Origin: Chroococcidiopsis sp. TS-821
GTDB taxonomy: Bacteria; Cyanobacteriota; Cyanobacteriia; Cyanobacteriales; Chroococcidiopsidaceae
NCBI RefSeq assembly: GCF_002939305.1
Contig: NZ_MVDI01000008.1
Span: forward strand, 62,001-126,000
Direction: 5' to 3'
DNA length: 64,000 nucleotides
The translations under genes and the position numbers were made by a program. Position 1 is the stretch's first letter; each line of letters begins with the position of its first letter. The notes below the pieces were generated by a model. The model worked only from the letters and a program-made list of their open reading frames with translations. It was not told the DNA's origin and ran no database searches. Shown piece after piece: positions 1-9,150 of this stretch.

Positions 1-105
1 GCAATGATTCCACTAAAAATCCGAGACCAGGGCATAGATTAGAAGGAGAGGTGAAGGGTGAGGAATTTTCTCACGTTTTATGCAATAACCTTGAAAGAAT
101 TGGCT

Positions 106-708
106 TTAGTCTAACTTTTCACCACTCAGAATAAAAATAGGATCGACAGCGGCAAAAGTTTGGGAAAAACCCCGCGTCTCCAAACGGTTAACAGCGGACT
201 GTACGACTTCGACATTGCGAGCGTGCAATTCGGCAAAGCTCTGAGATACAGCATACAGAGTTTCTAGATTACTTGCCGTGGCAACGACTCTACCTTGAGG
301 TAGCAAGTAGCGCCAGACTTCTTGCAAAATTGTTTTAATCGGACGACCGCCTTCAATGCATACGCGATGAGGAGGTTTGGGCAAACTTGATAAACATTCT
401 GGGGCACTACCTTCTACAACTTGGACATTCTTTACCTCAAAGCGATCGCAGTTACGACGAATTAAGTTGGCAACTTCTTCATCACGTTCCACAGCTACAA
501 TTTGTCCGTGAGGACACAACAACCCGACTTCGACAGGAATTGTGCCGGTTCCTGCACCAATATCCCACAAAACGGTATCAGGTTGAATCCGTAGCTGCGC
601 TATAAGTAATAACCGAATATCGCGTTGGCTCAGGGGAATTCCTGGTAAGCGTTCAAATAACTCATCAGGAATTCCAGGAGTAAGATAAGGCCATAATTGA
701 GAAGGCAT
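106..708 (-). CDS. cbiT: Cobalt-precorrin C15-methyltransferase (decarboxylating), CbiT
   Basis: CbiT methylates C15 of the corrin precursor and removes the C12 acetate carboxyl in cobalamin synthesis; it is a soluble SAM enzyme. The SAM-binding loop DIGAGTGTIPVE lies near residues 49-60, followed by an acidic strand end (VAVERDEE) as in class I methyltransferases. The protein is about 200 residues, usual for stand-alone CbiT rather than the CobL fusion. The frame stays open to a TTG at 744, but the family begins at MPSQLWPY, so I place the start at the ATG ending at 708. It is divergent from the protein kinase with about 70 bp between them. No other cobalamin genes are in the window. Confidence 0.88.
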   Translation of the reverse strand: MPSQLWPYLTPGIPDELFERLPGIPLSQRDIRLLLIAQLRIQPDTVLWDIGAGTGTIPVEVGLLCPHGQIVAVERDEEVANLIRRNCDRFEVKNVQVVEGSAPECLSSLPKPPHRVCIEGGRPIKTILQEVWRYLLPQGRVVATASNLETLYAVSQSFAELHARNVEVVQSAVNRLETRGFSQTFAAVDPIFILSGEKLD

Positions 709-780
709 AGGAAAAAGATACCATTGCAGTTGCCGATAGTCCAAAGCTATAAAAGCTGGTAGAAGCTCAAAACAGCATTC

Positions 781-2166
781 ATGAATCAGATATTAGGAAA
801 TCGCTACGAAGTACACCAACAACTGGCAAAAAAATCTGGGCGCCGGACGTTATTGGCACGTGATTTGACAACTCAAGAGTTTGTTGTTGTAAAGTTACTG
901 TCATTTAGTAGTGATTTTGAATGGGATGATTTGAAGCTGTTTCAGCGCGAAGCAGAAATTTTAAAGACTGTTACGCATCCGGCAATTCCTCGCTACTTAG
1001 ATTATTTTGAGCTTGATGCATCGCATTTTAAAGGATTTGCGCTCGTACAAACGTATCTTCCGGCAAAATCTTTAGAAGAACACCTCAAAGCAGGGGCGGT
1101 ATTTAGCGAATCTGATGTCAAGCAAATTGCCACAGAACTTTTAGAGATTCTGATTTACCTGCACGGACATCAACCACCCGTTATTCACCGCGATATTAAG
1201 CCAAGTAACATCTTGTTGACACGTTCAGAAAATCGTATCGATGTTTATCTCGTTGATTTTGGCTCTGTACAAACGCTTGCTGCTCGCGAAAGTGGCACGA
1301 TGACAGTTGTTGGTACGTACGGTTATATGCCACCAGAGCAATTTGGCGATCGCGCGGTTCCAGCATCGGATCTCTACAGTCTAGGTGCTACTTTGATCGC
1401 ATTAGCCACAGGGACACATCCAGCTGACTTACCGCAGCGCGACGGACGAATTCAATTTGAGCAAGCTACAACGCTGAGCGCTGGCTTGAAACGGTGGTTG
1501 AGACGCATGACTGAACCTAGCCTCGATCGTCGCTTTACGTCTGCCCAACAAGCTTTACAAGCACTTCGTCAACCAACGCTCGAGGATACAGCTTTAACTT
1601 TTAGGAAACCATTCAACAGTAAAGTATTGCTGCACAAGAATGCAGACGTTTTAGAAATTATCTTGCCTCCGAGAGGATTTAGCCCAGAAATAGTTAGCTT
1701 GACACTATTTGCCGTTGCATGGAATTCCTTTATCGTCATGTGGACGGGTTTCGCTGTTTTTGGCGCACCTTTCCCTATTAACATATTTTTTGCTTTGTTT
1801 TCCCTACCCTTTTGGGGTGCAGGCGCAGGAATGGCGTGGCAAATTGTCTCCAACTTATTTCGACGCGTTCGGTTGAGAATCGATCGAAAACACATTTCGC
1901 TGCGTGACGAAATCTTTGGCTGGCAGTATCGTCCTCCGCGTGTTGCTGCTGCAAAGCATATTACAAAGTTAGAACGTACCTCGAAGTTTGCCAGTATCTT
2001 TAAAAAAAGTGAGAGCGATCGCGTTGAGATTAAGCCACAAATCAATATCTGGGTAGGAACGCAAAAATACGAACTCGGCGCGCATGGTTTACTTACTGAA
2101 CCTGAAATTGATTGGCTGGCACGCGAACTCAGCGAATGGTTAGAGTTACCAGTGACCAAAGAGTAG
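781..2166 (+). CDS. Membrane-anchored serine/threonine protein kinase
   Basis: Hanks-type kinase of 461 residues. The kinase domain spans about residues 8-265, with the VVVKLL lysine near 38, the catalytic HRDIKPSN near 136, DFG near 158 and a PPEQFG activation-segment end. The glycine-rich loop is degenerate (LAKKSGRRT in place of GxGxxG), so ATP binding may be unusual; the catalytic residues are otherwise intact. Residues about 300-355 are strongly hydrophobic and probably form two membrane segments, followed by a basic/acidic C-terminal domain of about 100 residues. It phosphorylates unknown targets; the neighbours give no clue. tatA follows after about 65 bp on the same strand. Confidence 0.88.
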   Translation: MNQILGNRYEVHQQLAKKSGRRTLLARDLTTQEFVVVKLLSFSSDFEWDDLKLFQREAEILKTVTHPAIPRYLDYFELDASHFKGFALVQTYLPAKSLEEHLKAGAVFSESDVKQIATELLEILIYLHGHQPPVIHRDIKPSNILLTRSENRIDVYLVDFGSVQTLAARESGTMTVVGTYGYMPPEQFGDRAVPASDLYSLGATLIALATGTHPADLPQRDGRIQFEQATTLSAGLKRWLRRMTEPSLDRRFTSAQQALQALRQPTLEDTALTFRKPFNSKVLLHKNADVLEIILPPRGFSPEIVSLTLFAVAWNSFIVMWTGFAVFGAPFPINIFFALFSLPFWGAGAGMAWQIVSNLFRRVRLRIDRKHISLRDEIFGWQYRPPRVAAAKHITKLERTSKFASIFKKSESDRVEIKPQINIWVGTQKYELGAHGLLTEPEIDWLARELSEWLELPVTKE

Positions 2167-2233
2167 GTGTAAGATACAAACAAATGCGCGCTTCCTATCT
2201 ATAGTTAGTTAGGAAGGTCTCCAGGAGGTAGGT

Positions 2234-2410
2234 ATGTTCGGTTTAGGATGGGCAGAGGTAGGTGTGATTGCGCTAGCTGCGATCTTAATCTTTGGTCCAA
2301 AGAAGATTCCAGAGATGGGAAGTGCCTTGGGTAAAACCTTACGCGGTTTTAAAGATGAGTTGAAAGGCGTACGTGATGAGGATTTAGAGCAAGATCGGCA
2401 AGATTCTTGA
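2234..2410 (+). CDS. tatA: Twin-arginine translocase subunit TatA/TatE
   Basis: A 58-residue protein read directly from the sequence. It starts MFGLGWAEVGVIALAAILIF, continues with the hallmark FGPKKIPEMG hinge, then an amphipathic helix (GKTLRGFKDELKG) and a short acidic tail ending DRQDS. This is the TatA/B family plan: one membrane segment, a hinge and an amphipathic helix, forming the translocation pore for folded proteins. AGGAGG lies 6-7 bases before the ATG. A likely Tat substrate, the molybdopterin lipoprotein at 45.6 kb, is in the same window. Confidence 0.93.
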   Translation: MFGLGWAEVGVIALAAILIFGPKKIPEMGSALGKTLRGFKDELKGVRDEDLEQDRQDS

Positions 2411-2417
2411 TGTAGTA

Positions 2418-2690
2418 GGAGTCAGAGGTCAGGGTTAAAAGCTAGAAGAGGTGATGATTCTGAACTTTTATCACGTCCTAATACCAGTTCACTGAATGAG
2501 AACTACAAATTATTTCTCCTGAAACCCCTCTGCTTTCCTGCTCTTGAAGCTGCCTATTGGCAGCCACTTCAAAGTCAAACGATACAAGTATCCCTTCAAC
2601 TGCTATGTAGCTAATCGAAGGGAAAGTTAGGACAGTCTAAAAGCTCAGCAACCTCTTCCTGGTTAGCTTTTAGCTCTGACCCCTGCTATA
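2418..2690. repeat. Long imperfect inverted repeat of degenerate heptamers
   Basis: The gap between tatA and cphA has a left arm (about 2418-2452, with GTCAGAGGTCAGGGTTAAAAGC) whose reverse complement recurs with small indels at about 2651-2690 (AGCTTTTAGCTCTGACCCC). The two arms flank about 200 bases with no gene that I can see. A polypyrimidine stretch (CCCCTCTGCTTTCCTGCTC) lies near 2515. The arms belong to a dispersed family of degenerate intergenic repeats found elsewhere in the window. Confidence 0.6.
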
Positions 2691-2768
2691 CCATTTTGAA
2701 ACTGTAAGCGTTCCACAATCTACGGCAGTTTGACGCTACCCTCTGGTGCAGGATTTAGGGGTCTTTTT

Positions 2769-5465
2769 TCACAACTGATTAGCAACGGAAGACTGAACGC
2801 TAATTTGCGCGTCACTAGTTGCTGTAGATTCATTAACCTGCTGAACTTCATCGCCGATGGGACGACGCGCTTCAATTAAACTAATCGCACGGTTGACACT
2901 TTCAGGTAAAATCACAACTAAACTACCTTCAGAAGCGCTATCTAATCCTTTACTGATTGCCGTAGTCTCGTCCAAAATTAACTCATAAGGGCAATCAGAC
3001 TTGACTTGTAGGATTCCTTTGAGGATGAGTTCAGCCGCCGAACCCCGCGCTCGCCCGCGATTATCATCGTCTTCTTTGATAATGATGCGATCGAAGATGC
3101 TTGCGGAAAGTTTACCAAGCATAATAAAGTCTTCGTCACGGCGATCGCCAGGTCCGCCAACAACCCCAATTCGCTCGCCAGGCCAATTACGGATAAAACC
3201 ACCAAGCGCTTCATAGCTGTGCGGATTGTGCGCGTAGTCGATTAGCGCGTGATAGCGACCCAAATTAAATAAATTCATTCGCCCTGGCGTTTGATTGACC
3301 GAGGCTTTAAATGTATTCAACCCGGCGCGAATTTGCTCGATCGAGACTCCTTGCACAAATGCAGCTAGACTTGCGGCTAACGCATTCGCAATCATAAACG
3401 GTGCTTTACCTGCCATTGTCAGAGGAACATTCACCGCTTGTTCGATGCGTAGTGTCCAATCGCCTTTGAGGATTGACAAGTAGCCATTTTCATAAACTGC
3501 TGCCAAACCGCCTTTTTGCGTATGCTGCTTGACGATTTCGTTCTCAGGGTTCATTGTAAAGAATGCTACTTGAGATTTGACGCGATCGCGCATGGCAGCA
3601 ACGCGCGGATCGTCCGCATTGAGTACTGCGTAACCATTCGGTAATACTGCTTCGGCGACGACACTTTTGAGGTGTGCCATTTGGTCGATTGTATCAATAT
3701 CGCCTATACCTAGGTGATCCGCCGCTACATTCAACACGACACCGACATTACTCGCATCAAACGCTAACCCAGAGCGTAAAATTCCGCCGCGCGCCGACTC
3801 TAACACCGCAACTTCTACAGTCGGGTCTTGTAGTATCAGTTGAGCGCTTTGGGGACCTGTATTATCGCCAGGCTCGACTAGATAGTCGCCAATGTAGGTA
3901 CCGTCAGTTGTTGTATAACCAATTGTTTGACCAGTCTGTTTAAAAATGTGCGCGAGTAATCGCGTGGTTGTTGTTTTGCCGTTCGTTCCTGTCACTGCTA
4001 AAATTGGAATGCGGCTGGGTTTTTCCGGGGGAAAGAGCATATCCAGCACTGCACCTGCAACATTACGCGGAATACCCCGACTGGGACTAACGTGCATTCT
4101 AAATCCAGGAGCCGCGTTTACTTCAACAACCACGCCATCGACTTCGCGTAAAGGACGCGTGATATCTGGAGTAACAATATCAATTCCAGCAATATCTAAA
4201 CCAATAATTTGGGCAACACGCTGCGCTAGCCAAACGTTTTCGGGATGAATGTCATCTGTACGGTCTACGGCAATTCCACCTGTACTTAAGTTTGCTGTCG
4301 CGCGCAGATAGCAAATTTCATTTTGAGGTAGGACAGTATCGAGCGTATAGCCTTGTCTTTCTAGCAGCTGGTAACTCGTGCGATCGAGTTCGATGCGAGT
4401 CAAAACGTTATCGTGTCCTTCGCCGCGATTCGGGTCGCGATTTGTTTGGTCAATTAGTTCTTCTATCGTACTTACACCATCGCCAACAACATGTGCCGGG
4501 ACGCGTTCGGCTACTGCGACAACTTTGCCATCCACAACTAACACGCGATGGTCGCGACCAGCGTAATACCGCTCAACAATCACCGAACGCGAAACGTCTC
4601 TAGCTGCATCGTAAGCGACTTCGGCTTCTTCCCAATTGCGAATATCAATCGTAATACCGCGCCCGTGATTGCCGTCGAGAGGTTTGATGACGATCGGATA
4701 CCCGCCGACATCTTCAATAGCTGCTTCGAGTTCATCAAAATAGCTAATCACCGTGCCTCGCGGAACTGGTACGCCAGCATTAGCAAGAATGCGTTTTGTG
4801 CCTTCTTTGTCACAAGCAAGTTCTACGCCCAAAATTCCAGTGCGGGCTGTCATCGTTGCTTGGATGCGTTTTTGATGAACGCCATAGCCGAGTTGAATTA
4901 AAAAGCGCGTTCCCAAAGACATCCAAGGAATTCCTCGCGCTTGGGCTTCTTGGACGATTGCCTCGGTACTAGGTCCTAGGGCGGCATCGCGCTGCAATTC
5001 TTTAAGGTCTTCGAGGTCTTGCTCAAGCTCTTGGCGAAGATAGTATCCCTTGTCTACAATACTTTGGCACAGTCGTACTGCGGCTCTGGCTGCATAACGT
5101 CCCGCTTGTTCTTCTTGGTACTCAAAAACAACTTGATAAATACCAGGAGTTGACGTTTCCCGCGTTCTGCCAAAACCTACAGGCATTCCGGCAAGTTCTT
5201 GTAGTTCTAGGGCGACGTGTTCGACGATATGCCCCATCAGCGTGCCTTCACGCACGCGCATTAAAAAACCACCATGACAGCCAGGCGAACACATATGTGA
5301 TTCCAGACTTGGTAGCGTTGCGACTAATCCTTCGTAGAAACCTGGTATTTCGTTTGAAGGCTTTTCTGCTAAATCTTCTAGATCTAGTCGCATGACGATG
5401 AGTTTGTGTCGTCGAATACTCCAGTAGTTAGGACCGCGTAAAGTCTGGATTTTGAGGATTCTCAT
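2769..5465 (-). CDS. cphA: Cyanophycin synthetase CphA
   Basis: CphA elongates multi-L-arginyl-poly-L-aspartate from ATP, Asp and Arg without a ribosome, making the nitrogen-storage polymer. The protein of 898 residues has the family layout: N-terminal domain about 1-160, ATP-grasp domain about 210-480 (IVIKPLDGNHGRGITID), and a Mur-ligase-like domain with P-loop AVTGTNGKTTTTR near 490 that continues to about 870. The C-terminal tail, rich in Gln, Ser and Thr, is variable in the family. The frame is open 8 codons further upstream, but CphA conventionally begins MRILKIQTLRGPNYWSIRR, so I use the ATG ending at 5465. cphB lies just upstream on the same strand, the usual operon. Confidence 0.97.
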   Translation of the reverse strand: MRILKIQTLRGPNYWSIRRHKLIVMRLDLEDLAEKPSNEIPGFYEGLVATLPSLESHMCSPGCHGGFLMRVREGTLMGHIVEHVALELQELAGMPVGFGRTRETSTPGIYQVVFEYQEEQAGRYAARAAVRLCQSIVDKGYYLRQELEQDLEDLKELQRDAALGPSTEAIVQEAQARGIPWMSLGTRFLIQLGYGVHQKRIQATMTARTGILGVELACDKEGTKRILANAGVPVPRGTVISYFDELEAAIEDVGGYPIVIKPLDGNHGRGITIDIRNWEEAEVAYDAARDVSRSVIVERYYAGRDHRVLVVDGKVVAVAERVPAHVVGDGVSTIEELIDQTNRDPNRGEGHDNVLTRIELDRTSYQLLERQGYTLDTVLPQNEICYLRATANLSTGGIAVDRTDDIHPENVWLAQRVAQIIGLDIAGIDIVTPDITRPLREVDGVVVEVNAAPGFRMHVSPSRGIPRNVAGAVLDMLFPPEKPSRIPILAVTGTNGKTTTTRLLAHIFKQTGQTIGYTTTDGTYIGDYLVEPGDNTGPQSAQLILQDPTVEVAVLESARGGILRSGLAFDASNVGVVLNVAADHLGIGDIDTIDQMAHLKSVVAEAVLPNGYAVLNADDPRVAAMRDRVKSQVAFFTMNPENEIVKQHTQKGGLAAVYENGYLSILKGDWTLRIEQAVNVPLTMAGKAPFMIANALAASLAAFVQGVSIEQIRAGLNTFKASVNQTPGRMNLFNLGRYHALIDYAHNPHSYEALGGFIRNWPGERIGVVGGPGDRRDEDFIMLGKLSASIFDRIIIKEDDDNRGRARGSAAELILKGILQVKSDCPYELILDETTAISKGLDSASEGSLVVILPESVNRAISLIEARRPIGDEVQQVNESTATSDAQISVQSSVANQL

Positions 5466-5520
5466 GTGCGCTCTTGAATTCGCATCCAATAGTCTAGTTT
5501 CTACTTGGGCTTGAGCAGGA

Positions 5521-5541
5521 AACTGTTCTCAGTGAACAGTT
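5521..5541 (-). terminator. Hairpin between cphB and cphA
   Basis: A perfect 8-bp stem (AACTGTTC/GAACAGTT) with a 5-base loop lies in the 137-bp gap between the end of cphB and the start of cphA. It is followed on the minus strand only by TTTCC, so it is a weak intrinsic terminator at best. It could partly uncouple cphA from cphB or stabilise the cphB message end. Confidence 0.45.
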
Positions 5542-5602
5542 TGTCAGCTATCTATCGTCAGAATTTCTGACTTCCTTAATGATAGTTCTGTCGGAACCCC
5601 AA

Positions 5603-6463
5603 TTACTGTTGAACATGACTGGTCGATAAAACTTGGCGTTTGTGCAAGTGGTAGCGATCGCCGTAGCTGAGAATGTGTAGCCGGAGATTATGCAAACTCA
5701 AGGGTTCTGTCGCACTCACGTTGCTGTGATTCGTGTGTGTTAACTCCCCTGGGTCGATGACTGTTACCGTACCTTTACCCATCACTTGGAGCGTGCCATC
5801 GTTTTCCACTAAGGCACAGGTATCTTCATCAATACCAATTCCGAGACGATCCGGATAACACGCGATCGCGCTGATTAAGCGTGCCATGCGGTTGCGGTTT
5901 TGAAAGTGCTGATCGACAATCAACTCAGGAATAATTCCTAAGCCAGTTCCCAGGTCAACCAACGACCGATTCGGCGATTCGCCACTGCCCCCACCGGCAA
6001 TCATATAATGTCCCATCACGGCGGCTCCAGCACTCGTTCCTGCAAGAGTTAGTTCTTTGCGTTGGACGCGCTGGCGAATTGTTTCCATCGCAGGAGTATC
6101 AGCTAACACGCCACACAATCGCAGTTGATCTCCACCCGTCCAAAAAACTCCAGTACAGGCTTCTAAGCACTTTTGAATGTCAGGATCTTCACATTGTTGG
6201 CGTTCGCGAATATCGAGTAACTCAACTTGCTTCGCCCCCATTTCTTCAAAGATACTCATGTATCTACTGCCAATGATGGCTGGTTCGCGCGAAGCCGAAG
6301 GGATAATCGCGATATGGGCATTTTGAGCACCAGCGCGTAAAAAAAATGTTTGTAAGATCTCTCGTCCGTGAACTTTGTCTTCAGCACCACCTATAATCAA
6401 TACAGCGGTTGTTGTAGCTTGGGGCTTTCTCATTCCTAGCAATTGAGCTTCTAATTGCGCCAT
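5603..6463 (-). CDS. cphB: Cyanophycinase CphB
   Basis: CphB is a serine exopeptidase that releases beta-Asp-Arg dipeptides from cyanophycin. It is a peptidase S51 relative with the nucleophile in GTSAGAAVMG, a conserved DQHF histidine and GIDEDTCAL acidic residues; GGAEDK is near the N-terminus. With the ATG ending at 6463 the product is 286 residues, close to the family length of about 270. The frame continues 57 codons further, but AGGAAG lies 7 bases before this ATG and the extra N-terminus is not family-like. Synthesis and breakdown enzymes for the same polymer are thus adjacent and in the same direction. Confidence 0.95.
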   Translation of the reverse strand: MAQLEAQLLGMRKPQATTTAVLIIGGAEDKVHGREILQTFFLRAGAQNAHIAIIPSASREPAIIGSRYMSIFEEMGAKQVELLDIRERQQCEDPDIQKCLEACTGVFWTGGDQLRLCGVLADTPAMETIRQRVQRKELTLAGTSAGAAVMGHYMIAGGGSGESPNRSLVDLGTGLGIIPELIVDQHFQNRNRMARLISAIACYPDRLGIGIDEDTCALVENDGTLQVMGKGTVTVIDPGELTHTNHSNVSATEPLSLHNLRLHILSYGDRYHLHKRQVLSTSHVQQ

Positions 6464-6831
6464 TCTGTGTCTTCCTCTCTTCAGCTTCAGGGATAAACCC
6501 GACCGCAGCCCAATAAATTCAGATCGCGTACGTGACCTGATTATCTTGCTTAGCAGATGCCAGCGATCGCTCATTACCGCACCACAAGTACGAAACAGTC
6601 TGATAAGCAACGTCTTTGCTGAGGATTGCTCCAAAGCCGAGCAATTTTTGACCCTGAACCTTCAATAATAATCCGCAGGATGTGAAAATATTTAAACATA
6701 ATTTAAGCAATTAGAAAAACTTTTAGCTAGAACATATGACAGAAGTTACGGGTAGGATGCCTGTACCACTAGCCACTAGGTACCAACCAGTAACCGCTTC
6801 CTCAGATTACCTATCTCCTGATTAAATTACT
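6464..6831. other. Divergent gap between cphB and trmD
   Basis: No gene is supported here. The part near 6670-6735 is AT-rich and may hold the cphB promoter. About 6768-6802 is a run of degenerate heptamers (CCACTAGCCACTAGG..ACCAACCAG) of the dispersed repeat type. A possible NtcA-like GTA..TAC pair near 6752 has 9 rather than 8 spacer bases. Confidence 0.5.
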
Positions 6832-7536
6832 GTGCGATTTGATATAGTTACTCTATTTCCAGACTTTTTTAGCTCTGCCCTACAATCAGGATTGTTAGGG
6901 AAGGCTTTGGCACGACAAATTGCTACAGTCCATTTAATTAACCCCCGCGATTTTACGACCGATAAGCATCGTAAAGTTGATGACGAACCATATGGCGGGG
7001 GTGTGGGAATGCTCATGAAGCCCGAACCCATCTTTGCAGCAATTGAATCTCTACCCGTTTTACCGCGACGGGAAATTATTCTCATGACTCCCCAAGGGCA
7101 AACACTCAAGCAGTCTTTATTGCAAGAATTAGCAACGAACTATGACCAATTAGTGGTGATCTGCGGTCACTACGAAGGCGTTGATGAGCGCGTGCTGCAT
7201 TTGGTGACGCGGGAGATTTCTCTAGGTGATTTTGTGCTGACTGGAGGTGAAATTCCCGCGCTAGCGTTAATTAATGGGGTTACGCGGCTACTTCCTGGCA
7301 CAGTCGGTAAAGTTGAATCGCTCAAAGCCGAAAGTTTTGCAGCAGGATTATTAGACTATCCCCAATATACACGTCCGGCAAAGTTTCGGGAATGGAAAGT
7401 TCCTGACGTACTGCTTTCCGGAAACCATGAAAAAATAGCGCAGTGGCGATACGAACAACAAATTCAACGCACGCGCGATCGCCGTCCTGATTTATACGCG
7501 CAATGGTTGGAAAAAATCAAATTGCAATCAGAATAG
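6832..7536 (+). CDS. trmD: tRNA (guanine-37-N1)-methyltransferase TrmD
   Basis: TrmD methylates G37 next to the anticodon in tRNAs reading CNN codons and so prevents +1 frameshifting. The 234-residue protein starts with the typical MRFDIVTLFPDFF from a GTG codon. It contains the trefoil-knot SAM site: LVVICGHYEGVDERV near residue 110 and SLGDFVLTGGEIPAL near 135, then the GTVGKVESLKAESF linker. Length and start match the family. It stands alone; ispF follows after a 170-bp repeat-filled gap. Confidence 0.96.
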   Translation: MRFDIVTLFPDFFSSALQSGLLGKALARQIATVHLINPRDFTTDKHRKVDDEPYGGGVGMLMKPEPIFAAIESLPVLPRREIILMTPQGQTLKQSLLQELATNYDQLVVICGHYEGVDERVLHLVTREISLGDFVLTGGEIPALALINGVTRLLPGTVGKVESLKAESFAAGLLDYPQYTRPAKFREWKVPDVLLSGNHEKIAQWRYEQQIQRTRDRRPDLYAQWLEKIKLQSE

Positions 7537-7547
7537 TCAGGCAATGG

Positions 7548-7672
7548 GTCGTTGGTAACTGGTAATCGGGTAAGAACTTAAATGCGATCGCTCAAGCTAA
7601 CAGATAATTAATAACTGCTTTACTTTTTTACTTTTGTCAATTACCAACTACCTATTACCAATTACCAACTGA
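7548..7672. repeat. Inverted array of degenerate GGTAATG-type repeats
   Basis: The left arm contains GGTAACTGGTAATCGGGTAA (about 7555-7575). The right arm contains TTACCAACTACC and ATTACCAATTACCAAC (about 7640-7670), an approximate reverse complement. The same motif recurs near 8190-8210, 39607-39670 and 60832-60900. It lies between trmD and ispF and could form a long hairpin in the transcript. Confidence 0.6.
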
Positions 7673-7708
7673 GGTATCGTTACTAAAAGAGGGTTTTTTG
7701 TAATTGTA

Positions 7709-8188
7709 ATGAACATTCGGATTGGTAACGGCTACGACATACATCAACTCAGCTTCGATCGGCGTTTAATTTTGGGTGGTGTCGAAATTCCGCACGACCG
7801 CGGTTTACTCGGACATAGTGATGCGGATGTTCTTACACACGCGATTATAGATGCGATGCTGGGCGCTTTGAGCTTAGGTGATATTGGGTTATATTTTCCG
7901 CCGACAGATCCGCAGTGGAAAGGCGCAGATAGTTTAGTATTACTCGCGAAGGTGAATCAATTGATTCGCGATCGGGGCTGGCAAATTGGTAATATTGACT
8001 CGGTAGTCGTCGCAGAACGCCCGAAGTTAAAACCGCATATTCAACAAATGCGATCGCGGCTTGCAGAAGTTTTAGAAGTCCAACCTGAACAAATTGGCAT
8101 TAAAGCGACAACAAACGAAAAATTAGGTCCCGTCGGTAGAGAAGAAGGAATTGCAGCGTATGCGGTAGTGTTACTGCAACAAGGTTAG
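7709..8188 (+). CDS. ispF: 2-C-methyl-D-erythritol 2,4-cyclodiphosphate synthase IspF
   Basis: IspF cyclises CDP-ME-2-phosphate to MEcPP in the plastid-type (MEP) isoprenoid pathway. The 159-residue protein has the metal site GNGYDIHQL (Asp10, His12), the [13 protein letters not shown] helix, the flexible [13 protein letters not shown] loop, and the C-terminal [16 protein letters not shown] segment, in the family's order and length. The ATG start gives the usual short N-terminus. It supplies precursors for carotenoids, the phytyl chain of chlorophyll, and quinones. Confidence 0.97.
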   Translation: MNIRIGNGYDIHQLSFDRRLILGGVEIPHDRGLLGHSDADVLTHAIIDAMLGALSLGDIGLYFPPTDPQWKGADSLVLLAKVNQLIRDRGWQIGNIDSVVVAERPKLKPHIQQMRSRLAEVLEVQPEQIGIKATTNEKLGPVGREEGIAAYAVVLLQQG

Positions 8189-8265
8189 GTAATAGGTAAT
8201 GGGTAATTGTTTTTATTGAAATTACTGAACTATTACTAAAATGTAAGCTGGGTGTAAAATTTATT

Positions 8266-9147
8266 ATGAGTTCTATTAATGAATCGCCAAAAAACATTCT
8301 CGCAGCTAGAGCCAGATTAGGCGAGGGTCCTTGTTGGCATTCACAAAAGCAGTTACTGTACTGGGTGGATATTTATAACCACCGCGTTCACGAATTTGAC
8401 TCATCAACAGGCGAACACAAATTCTTTGATGTCGGTGAAGTAGTTGGCTGTGTTGCGCCCGCAGGAACAAACCGCTTGATTATGGCGCTACGCCATCGCT
8501 TGGCGTTTTTAGATACGAAGAATGGTGAAGTCACGCCAATTGTTGATGTTGAACCAGAAAAGCCTTCGGATATTCGTTTGAATGATGGAAAATGCGATCC
8601 GGCGGGGCGTTTTTGGTTTGGTTCTATGTCTACGAGTGGACCTCGAGCGCGGTTGTTTCGCTACGATCCGGATGGTTCGTTACAGGTTGTTTTAACAGGT
8701 TTAACAGTGTCAAATGGACTAGGGTGGAGTCCAGATCAAAAGACGTTTTATTTAACGGATTCACCCTTAAAGAAGATTTACGCCTTTGACTATGACGTGA
8801 AGAGGGGCGATATCAGTCATCAACGCGTATTTGCGGAGATTGATATTGATTCTGGCGTTCCTGATGGCTTAACAGTAGACCGCGATGGGTGCATTTGGTC
8901 GGCGATTTGGGATGGCTGGTGTATAGTTAAGTTCGATCCTACCGGAAAAGAGATGGCACGTATCTCTATGCCTGTGCAGCGTCCTACGTGTTGCGTTTTT
9001 GGCGATCGCGATTTAGCAACACTTTATATTACAACTGCGTCAGTTGGTTTAAGCGAAGAAGAAATTCAAAAAAGCTTCTATTCAGGAGACTTATTTAGCC
9101 TCGCTACGAATACTTCAGGTATGCCTACTTACGAATTTGCAGGGTAA
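8266..9147 (+). CDS. SMP-30/gluconolactonase family protein
   Basis: A six-bladed beta-propeller lactonase family member of 293 residues. Family features visible are the first metal-binding Glu in RLGEGPCWHS, SDIRLNDGKCDPAGRFWFGSM, TVSNGLGWSPD and VPDGLTVDRDG, which supply the Asn/Asp/Glu ligands of the divalent metal. It probably hydrolyses a sugar lactone; the exact substrate cannot be told. There is no signal peptide. The ABC binding-protein gene begins 3 bases after its stop, so the two are probably co-transcribed, and a link between substrate uptake and lactone processing is an inference only. Confidence 0.88.
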   Translation: MSSINESPKNILAARARLGEGPCWHSQKQLLYWVDIYNHRVHEFDSSTGEHKFFDVGEVVGCVAPAGTNRLIMALRHRLAFLDTKNGEVTPIVDVEPEKPSDIRLNDGKCDPAGRFWFGSMSTSGPRARLFRYDPDGSLQVVLTGLTVSNGLGWSPDQKTFYLTDSPLKKIYAFDYDVKRGDISHQRVFAEIDIDSGVPDGLTVDRDGCIWSAIWDGWCIVKFDPTGKEMARISMPVQRPTCCVFGDRDLATLYITTASVGLSEEEIQKSFYSGDLFSLATNTSGMPTYEFAG

Positions 9148-9150
9148 AGG

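Noticed and set aside
1569-2183. 204-codon minus-strand frame opposite the protein kinase
   Set aside because: It is fully antisense to the kinase C-terminus and has no recognisable domain.
4378-4901. Plus-strand frames of 62-117 codons within cphA
   Set aside because: They are antisense shadows of a conserved gene with no motif of their own.
6748-6766. Possible NtcA site upstream of cphB (GTA..TAC)
   Set aside because: The spacing is 9 instead of 8 bases and no matching -10 box is placed properly, so nitrogen control cannot be claimed from it.
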